64,000 nt of DNA from contig JBDWGH010000004.1 of NCBI GenBank assembly GCA_039975855.1, positions 248,001 to 312,000 of the forward strand. Reading direction: 5' to 3'. The translations under genes and the position numbers were made by a program. Of the stretch, positions 7,417-14,476 are shown one piece after another (the first letter of the stretch is position 1; every line of letters begins with the position of its first letter). Origin of the DNA: Litorimonas sp039975855. Lineage in GTDB: Bacteria > Pseudomonadota > Alphaproteobacteria > Caulobacterales > Maricaulaceae. Under the pieces are notes generated by a model that had not been told where the DNA came from, did not search any database, and saw only the letters and a program-made list of their open reading frames with translations.

Positions 7417-7806
7417 ATGGCCACATTGAAAACAATTTTAGGCGGCTTTGCCGCTCTCTCGCTCCTCGCGGGCGGAACGTTCATGATGACCACGACCGGT
7501 CAGAACGTCGCGCATGCTCAAACATCGTCTGCGAAGGCGACTGTGGACTCGGCGAAAGCCCGCGGTGAAATTGGTGAACAGATTGATGGCTATCTTGGGG
7601 TAGTCGACGGCGCGTCGCCATCCACTGCCGTTCGGAATGCTATGTCTGAAATCAACATCGCAAGAAAAGCAGTGTACACCAAAGCCGCAGATAATGGGAA
7701 CGTGCAGACTCAGATTTTCGCCCAACTGACAGGCGAGAAGACAATCAAGAAAGCTCCGAGCGGTCAATTTGTGAAAGACGCAACCGGTGTATGGAAGCGC
7801 AAATAA
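7417..7806 (+). CDS. ydbL: YdbL family (DUF1318) periplasmic protein
   Basis: 129 residues with an N-terminal signal peptide ending near residue 35 (VAHAQ). The mature domain carries the DUF1318 pattern: AKARGEIGEQIDGYLGVV, then IARKAVYTKAADNGN, and a C-terminal GQFVKDATGVWKRK in which the family's usual closing tryptophan is present. In E. coli YdbL acts with the YdbH-YnbE bridge. A very strong ribosome-binding site (AAGGAGG) lies eight bases before the ATG. It probably forms an operon with ynbE and ends at a classic terminator. Confidence 0.88.
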   Translation: MATLKTILGGFAALSLLAGGTFMMTTTGQNVAHAQTSSAKATVDSAKARGEIGEQIDGYLGVVDGASPSTAVRNAMSEINIARKAVYTKAADNGNVQTQIFAQLTGEKTIKKAPSGQFVKDATGVWKRK

Positions 7807-7832
7807 ACGCCCACCTAAAGCTTTGAATCATC

Positions 7833-7863
7833 AACCCCGTCTGGAAACAGGCGGGGTTTTTCT
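7833..7863 (+). terminator. Rho-independent terminator after ydbL
   Basis: AACCCCGTCTG-GAAA-CAGGCGGGGTT: a GC-rich stem closed by a GAAA tetraloop and followed by TTTTTC. It ends the ynbE-ydbL unit. Confidence 0.9.
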
Positions 7864-7916
7864 TTGCGTGAAAGCACATTTGCGGATATCAATAATGAAA
7901 TAATAGGGCGCACCGC

Positions 7917-9350
7917 ATGGCATATCGTATTTTTCATCGCATATTCATGGGAATATTGTTGATTGCGGGTTTCACTTACATTTCGACGCAACTTTCGTTC
8001 GCACAATCAGCCCCGCCAACTGACATCGAAATCTGTCCGTTCGGCAATATACTTTCTATGAACATTGATCAGGGTCGCGACAGCAGAAGTGGGGATGCCT
8101 ATGCCACGCTCCTGTGGTTGGATCGAGGGGATGCCATGTGGTCAGATCACCCGAATGATTCCGACAGCCTTAAAGGTAAATCACTCTGGGTCATTCGCAT
8201 GTATCAACGCGGTGAAAGCGGTTATCCAAAGAGTAAAAAAATAGCCAAGCGATTACGCAAATACAAGGACGCACACCGAGACGCTAGACCTGCAATTATC
8301 AATGGGTCAGGCGCAATTCTGCCTCGGCCCAAAGGTATTCCTGCAACGCCTCCCGCAAGCGCAGTCTCTGACGCGGAGTCTAAATTGAACTGCCGTTATG
8401 ATGCCAATGCAGCGCGTAAAATGACCCAAGCGTTTCGGACTGAATTGATAAAAAATCGTCAAACTTGTCCGATCGATTGGCTTTGGGCTGTAAAACAAGG
8501 CCTTATTCTCGGGGCAAATCCCGACTGGAATGAACTCTGGTTAAAAGCTCAACAAAATCAAGCCATAGCTATTTTGGATTGGAAACATAGAGGGTCGGAT
8601 GCATTCCATACTCCCAGCGAAGACGGTAGACAAACTTACTTGAAAACTAGGAATGATATCAAGAACCTTTTCCGATCAGGTATCAGCACTCTTTTACCAA
8701 AGGACCCTGAATCCTTAGCGCTTTTGGAAGAGTTTGATCCAATGAGACCTGTTCCCGCTGCGTTGCAAGCCCCCTCTGACGAATTGGTGTATTGGGCAGA
8801 AGACAGACTAAACTGCAAATTGGACAGCCAAGATTGGCAAAGCAAGTCGGGCAACCGCGCAACTGCGCGAGCGGAAGAAAGACGCGCAAAAGATGAAAGA
8901 GAAAAAATCTTTTTAGCAGGAGCGGCTTCACGTCGAGCAGAACAAGAATTGCGGAAAACGGTCCGTGGTCGTTGGCGCCGCCCTGCCACTGAAAATCTTC
9001 CAGCCAACAAAGTGCAAATTGGCGTCTATTTTGACGAAGCAATTTGCGCGAATGTGCAGCGTCATATGGAAGGGCGGGAAACACTCAACGCCGACGAACA
9101 GGCTTGGGGAAACTGGTATGCGTTTTACGGACATGACGAGCTTTGCGGATTTTTACCACCGACTTATGCGCAGTGGCTCCCAAACCGCTCATCTGACACT
9201 GTTGATGCGGGCGGCACAAATCCGTCTGCCTCACCTTCAACCGACCTCAGCCAATATGACACGCCGCCTGAAACCAAACGTGAACGATCCAACCGTGAAA
9301 GATATGAGGAAAATCAGCGCTGCAGCAATCCAACGGCGACAGGATGTTAG
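7917..9350 (+). CDS. Secreted protein of unknown function with repeated RLNC motif
   Basis: 477 residues, unrecognised. A signal peptide of about 30 residues (ending SFAQ) is followed by a largely hydrophilic, Arg-, Asp- and Trp-rich chain. Two segments resemble each other: SDAESKLNCRYD (about 151-162) and YWAEDRLNCKLD (about 292-303). This suggests an internal duplication in which the first half is aligned with the second, each ending in an E-x-x-L-N-C element. Eight cysteines remain in the mature part, an even number compatible with disulphides. The C-terminal 50 residues are low complexity and end in Cys. It starts 54 bases after the ydbL terminator and is probably transcribed alone. Confidence 0.75.
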   Translation: MAYRIFHRIFMGILLIAGFTYISTQLSFAQSAPPTDIEICPFGNILSMNIDQGRDSRSGDAYATLLWLDRGDAMWSDHPNDSDSLKGKSLWVIRMYQRGESGYPKSKKIAKRLRKYKDAHRDARPAIINGSGAILPRPKGIPATPPASAVSDAESKLNCRYDANAARKMTQAFRTELIKNRQTCPIDWLWAVKQGLILGANPDWNELWLKAQQNQAIAILDWKHRGSDAFHTPSEDGRQTYLKTRNDIKNLFRSGISTLLPKDPESLALLEEFDPMRPVPAALQAPSDELVYWAEDRLNCKLDSQDWQSKSGNRATARAEERRAKDEREKIFLAGAASRRAEQELRKTVRGRWRRPATENLPANKVQIGVYFDEAICANVQRHMEGRETLNADEQAWGNWYAFYGHDELCGFLPPTYAQWLPNRSSDTVDAGGTNPSASPSTDLSQYDTPPETKRERSNRERYEENQRCSNPTATGC

Positions 9351-9434
9351 GATAAGTCAGGCTTTTCCCTTTGCGATGGGCGGCTATCTGATTCACAACT
9401 CTACCTAGACGAATCAACCGCCAAGGCCCGCTTC

Positions 9435-10094
9435 ATGTCCGCACCGATTACAAAACTGACCCCGACTTCACTTTCAGCATTACTCTGCGCGCGGATTTGC
9501 CATGATTTGATTTCTCCTGTTGGCGCACTCGGCACAGCGATTGAAATTTTGGATGATGCTGGAAATGTCGACATGCACGACGATGCGATGGCTTTGGTCC
9601 GCACATCCTCGCGTCAAGCAGCCGCGAAGCTGAAATTCTTGCGACTGGCTTTCGGTGCCGCCGGATCTGCGCCTGGCGTTATTCCGACATCAGAAATCAC
9701 AAAGTTGTCGAATAATATGTTTGCGGACTCAAAACCTGATTTGGTCTGGAACATCGATTCAGATGGCATTGATAAAGACCGCGCCCGCATTCTGATGAAC
9801 CTCATCATGTTGGCGATACAAGCTGCCCCGCGTGGCGGCACGGTCACAGTTTCTCGTCATGACCAAGGCGAAGGCGCGAATTTCGTGCTCGTTAGCGAAG
9901 GCCCAAAAGTGCGCTTAGACGCTGCCGTTGCGAAAGCTATCGCAGGCAAAGCGCCTGAGGATGGATTTGACGGACGCTCGATCCAACCGCTTTACGCTAG
10001 CCTTTTGACGCGGGATATTGGCGGCACACTTGAGGCGTCTGCTGACGATATGCTCGTTACGTTCAAGGCAAATTTCCCGGCTGGCTCAGCTTAA
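9435..10094 (+). CDS. chpT: Histidine phosphotransferase ChpT
   Basis: 219 residues. ChpT passes phosphate from the hybrid kinase CckA to the master cell-cycle regulator CtrA and to CpdR in the cytoplasm. Seen here are the DHp-like helical hairpin with LLCARICHDLISPVGAL (phospho-acceptor His23) and a C-terminal degenerate GHKL-like fold (RILMNLIMLAIQAAPRGGTV and onward) that lacks the ATP-binding glycine boxes, as expected for ChpT. The length fits the family. It is followed after 213 bases by a co-directional block of three coupled signalling genes, an arrangement also known around chpT in Caulobacter-like bacteria. Confidence 0.93.
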   Translation: MSAPITKLTPTSLSALLCARICHDLISPVGALGTAIEILDDAGNVDMHDDAMALVRTSSRQAAAKLKFLRLAFGAAGSAPGVIPTSEITKLSNNMFADSKPDLVWNIDSDGIDKDRARILMNLIMLAIQAAPRGGTVTVSRHDQGEGANFVLVSEGPKVRLDAAVAKAIAGKAPEDGFDGRSIQPLYASLLTRDIGGTLEASADDMLVTFKANFPAGSA

Positions 10095-10307
10095 TCAACC
10101 CTTAAGCTGATAGAATTCAGCATTGGCTTTCTACGGCGGCAATTGTCTCTCAACTCCATCGGAATACCCTCTCTGAACGCCCGTCATCGTCAAAATCATC
10201 TGTAACCGATTTTTTCATGAAAATCCGCCGTCGCTTGACCCTGTCTTAACTCTTTCAGGGCAGTCTCCGTAATCAACGACAGATTTTTTTGATTCGAGAC
10301 GAAACGC

Positions 10308-11336
10308 ATGGGCGACGATTTGATATTCGCACAAAAATTCACCCGCACTGCGGCTGATGGCTTGGCCCTTTTGGTCGAGATGGAAGACCCTCGTGCGGCG
10401 CATGAGGCTTCCGTTGTAATTGATATGATGACCACCGTTCAGCGCGGAGCAAAACGCTTGCGCGCGCGGCATATCTATTCAGGCGCTCAAGGCGTTCTAT
10501 CTGCTTTACATCACGAAAATGACGCGGCCTTAGAAGGCCGCATTGAAAGCCTCGGGTCTCTTGTAACCGAATATGCGCGCGGCTTGGACGAGTTGTTGCA
10601 AATAGCTGACGCGGCACCTGCGACCACCCCGTTGGACAAATGGGACATGGCCCGAGAAAATTTGAACGCCTTATTGCCTATCGCCTCCTCTGATGACGCC
10701 GATATGTTGTCCCGTTTAATGCGCGCGCCTGTCACATTGGAAACTGTTCAGCCCGAGCAAGATCCTATTTTAATGGATGCGGATATTGTTCCATTCGTAA
10801 AAGCCGAAACTCCTGATGAAGTTGAAGGCATCTCTTTTGAAAATTTGGACCCGTTGGATGCTTTACCCACGGCCGAAGTTAATTCTACCGAAGATACTGT
10901 TTCGCGTCCCGTTGAACCGAAAATCGAGGACGGTCCTTCCATTGCGCTTGATGCTATGATGCGCGACGTGATTGCGGATGCGTTGTCCGTCGCGCGTACG
11001 GTTGGACGAACGATTAGCCTGTCTTATGACATGGGGGACCGCGCCGTTTCAGAAACACATGCGGCCAATCTCCAGTCCCGCCTCGGGCAAGCTTTGTCTC
11101 AGATCATCCGTCAATCTTTGAAAGAAGGTCGAGTAGGTCATATCGACATTAATTTGGCCGGCGAGCAATTGCACATCATGGCCGGGACAACCGCTGTCCG
11201 TGTCGCTATTGATCCTGAAAATGCGCCGAAAAAATCTGCACCAAAACCTCTGATCACTGACGAAACCGAACAAGGCCTACGCGCACAATTAAATGCACTT
11301 ATGGATCCAATTCCGCTTCATGAGACAGCGTCATGA
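10308..11336 (+). CDS. Degenerate HPt / histidine-kinase-like protein of unknown function
   Basis: 342 residues, no confident family. The N-terminal 105 residues are helical, with an all-alpha, HPt- or DHp-like pattern (AHEASVVIDMMTTVQRGAK, RHIYSGAQGVLSALHHEND). An acidic linker covers about residues 145-205. The last part (about 210-335) resembles the inactive GHKL domain of the adjacent ChpT: SRLGQALSQIIRQSLKEGRV lines up with the ChpT helix that would carry the N-box. No ATP-binding G-boxes are visible. The stop overlaps the start of the receiver gene by four bases (ATGA). A role as a scaffold or phosphotransfer partner in the receiver/CheR pathway is inference. Confidence 0.75.
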   Translation: MGDDLIFAQKFTRTAADGLALLVEMEDPRAAHEASVVIDMMTTVQRGAKRLRARHIYSGAQGVLSALHHENDAALEGRIESLGSLVTEYARGLDELLQIADAAPATTPLDKWDMARENLNALLPIASSDDADMLSRLMRAPVTLETVQPEQDPILMDADIVPFVKAETPDEVEGISFENLDPLDALPTAEVNSTEDTVSRPVEPKIEDGPSIALDAMMRDVIADALSVARTVGRTISLSYDMGDRAVSETHAANLQSRLGQALSQIIRQSLKEGRVGHIDINLAGEQLHIMAGTTAVRVAIDPENAPKKSAPKPLITDETEQGLRAQLNALMDPIPLHETAS

Positions 11337-11698
11337 AAACCTGTCTAATTGTCGATGATAGCCGGATGATCCGGCGGGTAGCCGGACGGATTGTTAAAGA
11401 TCTTGGGTTCGAAACCATCGAAGCCGTTAATGGTCAAGATGCTTTGGATAAATGCCGCCTGGATATGCCTCACGCTGTGCTCGTTGATTGGGCTATGCCA
11501 GTCATGGACGGGTTCGACTTCGTCAAAAATTTGAGAGACCTACCTGATGGCGATAAGCCAACGGTCGTATTCTGTACATCCGTTCGCGATGTTGAACGTA
11601 TTGTCGAAGCTCTCGCTGCAGGCGCCGATGAATATGTTATGAAGCCATTTGATTCAGACATTATTGAATCGAAATTTGCTTTGGCTGGTTTGGTATGA
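11333..11698 (+). CDS. CheY-like single-domain response regulator
   Basis: 121 residues, a complete receiver domain with no output domain. The acidic pair is Asp8/Asp9, the phospho-acceptor is Asp52 (VLVDWAMPVMDG), the switch Thr is Thr82 (FCTSV) and the conserved Lys is Lys104 (VMKPF). The family passes signals by docking to a motor or another protein once phosphorylated. It is coupled by ATGA overlaps at both ends, to the degenerate kinase-like gene upstream and cheR downstream. This implies one operon with fixed stoichiometry. Possible phosphodonors are ChpT or a chemotaxis kinase encoded elsewhere. Confidence 0.93.
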   Translation: MKTCLIVDDSRMIRRVAGRIVKDLGFETIEAVNGQDALDKCRLDMPHAVLVDWAMPVMDGFDFVKNLRDLPDGDKPTVVFCTSVRDVERIVEALAAGADEYVMKPFDSDIIESKFALAGLV

Positions 11699-12639
11699 AC
11701 GCAGCCGACCGCCACGGCGCACTCTCTTTGGCGCCATCATATTATGATGCCCTTCGACGCCTGACGCTTGAATTGGCAGGTATCAATCTCGGTGCTAATC
11801 ACGCCTTCCTTGTGGAGACACGTCTCTCCCGCCTCGCCCGTGAACAGGGCTATGTCACCCTAGACACGATGATTGACGAGCTTTTCAAAACAGGTGGGTC
11901 CCGTCTTGCCGTTCAGGTCGTCTCCGCCCTTACGGAACGTGACACTCATTTCTTCAAAGATAAAACCGCCTTTCAACGGCTGGAAGACATTGTCCTTCCG
12001 GATTTACATCGCAAACGCGGCGGTGGACGCATTCGCCTTCTCAGTTTTGGCTGTGCGTCGGGGCAAGAACCATACGGCATGGCGATGGTTTTAGACCGTA
12101 TGAAAGACCAATTGGACGGAATGAAAGTCGACATTGTTGGCGTCGATTATCCAAGTCAGGCTTTGGATCGTGCTCGTCAGGGTCGGTATACACATTTTGA
12201 AGTTCAACGCGGGTTACCTATTCAGGACCTCGTAGATTATTTTGATCCTGATGAAGCCGATTGGGCGGTCAAACCCCACATCCGCGAAATGGTCGAATTT
12301 CGCGATATCCATCTATTGTCAAAATTGGATACTCTAGAAGAATTTCACGCCGTCATGTTCTGCGGCAGCTTACCACATTATTCGGCTCCAGCACGTGTGC
12401 GTGTATTGCGAGGGTTGTCGGGATTGGTCAAAGAAAATGGCTATCTCATCCTCGGCGAAGGCGAAAATCTTAGTCAGATGAACTTCGGATTTAACCGTGC
12501 CATTGACGGAACCGGACTATACTTGAAACGCGAAGTGGTCGTTGAGCCTGAAATCGATGAGACAATTAAAGTCCCGAATGGACGAACAACCTTCGACAAA
12601 ACCTCTAAACGACGCAAACCTCTAAAAAAGCAACAGTAA
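11695..12639 (+). CDS. cheR: CheR-type chemotaxis protein methyltransferase
   Basis: 314 residues. CheR methylates glutamates of chemoreceptors using S-adenosylmethionine. The N-terminal CheR_N helices (about 10-75) are followed by the catalytic domain, with LLSFGCASGQEPYGMAMVLD as the SAM-binding loop (usual form CSTGEEPYS), VDIVGVDYPSQALDRARQGRY and HLLSKLDTLEEFHAVMFCG. The usual 'FCRNVLIYF' motif reads MFCGSLPHYSAP, an unusual variant that loses the Arg-Asn pair. A basic C-terminal tail ends KRRKPLKKQQ. No receptor, CheA or CheB gene is nearby, so this may act outside classical chemotaxis. Confidence 0.88.
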   Translation: MNAADRHGALSLAPSYYDALRRLTLELAGINLGANHAFLVETRLSRLAREQGYVTLDTMIDELFKTGGSRLAVQVVSALTERDTHFFKDKTAFQRLEDIVLPDLHRKRGGGRIRLLSFGCASGQEPYGMAMVLDRMKDQLDGMKVDIVGVDYPSQALDRARQGRYTHFEVQRGLPIQDLVDYFDPDEADWAVKPHIREMVEFRDIHLLSKLDTLEEFHAVMFCGSLPHYSAPARVRVLRGLSGLVKENGYLILGEGENLSQMNFGFNRAIDGTGLYLKREVVVEPEIDETIKVPNGRTTFDKTSKRRKPLKKQQ

Positions 12640-12724
12640 TTTCAGTGGTCTCGCGCGGTTGACGACACGCGCGCGGAGCGTAAAAGACGCGGCTTAGATG
12701 TATCGCTTTTGAAAGCCGCTTTTC

Positions 12725-13792
12725 ATGTCTCACACTCTCGCCGATCTGGACGCCGTACGGGCCCGAATCCTCGCCGAAATCAATGCTGCCACAGATTTGG
12801 CCGCATTAGATGATATCCGCGTCGCCGGCCTCGGTAAGAAGGGCGAAGTTAGCCTGATGATGCGCGGACTCGGGAAGATGATGCCAGATGAGAAAAAAGT
12901 CATGGGCCCTGCCCTGAACGGATTGAAAACTGATCTTAGCGCCGCCGTCGATACCCGCAAAGATACCCTCGAAAACGAAGCACTCGATGCAGCACTTGCC
13001 AGCGAGACAATGGACATGTCTTTGCCTGTCGGACGCGCTGCGGGTACGCTCCATCCGGTCAGTCAGGTCATGGAAGAAATGGCTGTGATTTTTTCCGACA
13101 TGGGATTCTCCGTCGCCGAAGGCCCGGATATTGAAGACGATTTTCATAATTTCACGGCACTGAACTTTCCACCAGGTCATCCTGCGCGCGACATGCATGA
13201 CACGTTCTTTTTGGAAGATGGTGAGAAGGTTTTGCGAACCCATACTTCACCGGTTCAAATCCGGACAATGATCAATCAAAAGCCGCCAATCCGCATCATT
13301 GCGCCGGGACGGACATATCGATCAGATTCTGACCAAACTCACACGCCGATGTTTCACCAAGTTGAAGGCCTCGTCATCGACAAGGGCATTCACATGGGTC
13401 ACTTGAAAGGTGTTCTCATGGACTTCGTCAGCGCCTTTTTTGAAACGGATGTCGATGTGCAATTCCGACCACACCATTTCCCGTTCACAGAACCGAGTGC
13501 TGAAATGGATGTGCGTTATGAACGTGACGGCGCCGCTATTAAAATCGGCCAAGGCGAAAAATGGATGGAAATTTTGGGCTGCGGAATGGTGCATCCAAAT
13601 GTGCTACGCGCCTGTGGTCTTGATCCTGATGAATATCAAGGCTTCGCCTTTGGTATGGGCGTCGACCGCCTTGCAATGTTAAAATACGGGATGCCAGACT
13701 TACGCGATATGTTCGCAGGTGATCCACGCTGGCTCAGCCATTACGGCTTTGACCCGCTTGTTCAAGCTAACCTCGCCACCGGACTAAGCTAG
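12725..13792 (+). CDS. pheS: Phenylalanyl-tRNA synthetase alpha subunit
   Basis: 355 residues. It charges tRNA-Phe as an alpha2-beta2 enzyme with PheT. An N-terminal coiled-coil tRNA-binding arm (about 1-90) is followed by the class II catalytic core: HPVSQVMEEM, the motif-2 region with TYRSDSDQTHTPMFHQVEG, and motif 3 with FAFGMGVDRLAMLKYG. Length and order match the bacterial family. The last base of its stop codon is the first base of the GTG start of the next gene, so translation is coupled to an unrelated small gene placed before pheT. Confidence 0.97.
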   Translation: MSHTLADLDAVRARILAEINAATDLAALDDIRVAGLGKKGEVSLMMRGLGKMMPDEKKVMGPALNGLKTDLSAAVDTRKDTLENEALDAALASETMDMSLPVGRAAGTLHPVSQVMEEMAVIFSDMGFSVAEGPDIEDDFHNFTALNFPPGHPARDMHDTFFLEDGEKVLRTHTSPVQIRTMINQKPPIRIIAPGRTYRSDSDQTHTPMFHQVEGLVIDKGIHMGHLKGVLMDFVSAFFETDVDVQFRPHHFPFTEPSAEMDVRYERDGAAIKIGQGEKWMEILGCGMVHPNVLRACGLDPDEYQGFAFGMGVDRLAMLKYGMPDLRDMFAGDPRWLSHYGFDPLVQANLATGLS

Positions 13793-14472
13793 TGGCAGTA
13801 CCTCCCGGATCAAATGATGGCACGGGCAATAAGCCCGCCGCTGCCCTTCTGAAACGAATTGACATCGGCCTCACCACCGGTGTTGTCGCGGTTTTCATTG
13901 CCTTTATGTCGCTGCTCGTCGCGCGGGCGCAGACAAAAATGTCACTCGAAGCGCAGAAGGCATCTGTTCTGCCCATTATCGATATTGATTTAGGGTATGA
14001 GAATATTTCGGATCGCAGTAATGCAGTCTTCGCTGTTCGCTTGAATAATGTCGGCGCAGGTATTGCGCATATTCAAAAAGTCGTCCCGTTGCAGAATGGT
14101 CAACCCATTCTTGATGTCGATACATTCGACCTCGCTGTCATGAATGGCCGTATGCGCAGCAATGCCGGATATCCGTCCACGGCGTCTGCTGCTGGTTTTT
14201 TGCGCGCGGGCGAAACCGTAACACCGCGCAGTTACCGAATGGGCGCCGCCGGATCAGAACTGGGCGCTTACTTACGAGGTGAGTTTGGAACCCCAATGGA
14301 CGGCGTAGACGTGGAAGTCTGTTACTGTTCTGTCTTTAAGGATTGCTGGACTGTCGAATATCTCGACCGCAAACTTCCCACGCCCGTAAAAACGTGCGGT
14401 ATTGAAGACGCGCCTGTCGACATGTTTCAAACTTATATTGACCAAACTGCCGCGAAACGGCTGAAGAACTAA
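13792..14472 (+). CDS. Membrane-anchored protein of unknown function inside the pheST operon
   Basis: 226 residues, unrecognised. One transmembrane helix lies near the N-terminus (about 26-45, TTGVVAVFIAFMSLLVARAQ). An extracytoplasmic or cytosolic beta-rich domain follows, with a patch VEVCYCSVFKDCWTVEY containing three cysteines. The layout resembles small membrane proteins with an immunoglobulin-like 'LNNVGAGIAHI' module. A GTG start overlaps the pheS stop by one base; no upstream in-frame ATG exists. The gene ends four bases before pheT. Its position, and not its sequence, ties it to pheST; a role in tRNA charging is not implied. Confidence 0.75.
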   Translation: MAVPPGSNDGTGNKPAAALLKRIDIGLTTGVVAVFIAFMSLLVARAQTKMSLEAQKASVLPIIDIDLGYENISDRSNAVFAVRLNNVGAGIAHIQKVVPLQNGQPILDVDTFDLAVMNGRMRSNAGYPSTASAAGFLRAGETVTPRSYRMGAAGSELGAYLRGEFGTPMDGVDVEVCYCSVFKDCWTVEYLDRKLPTPVKTCGIEDAPVDMFQTYIDQTAAKRLKN

Positions 14473-14476
14473 AGCT

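Noticed and set aside
10215..10307. TTAAC-containing sequence before the kinase-like gene as CtrA box
   Set aside because: The second TTAA is missing at the right spacing.
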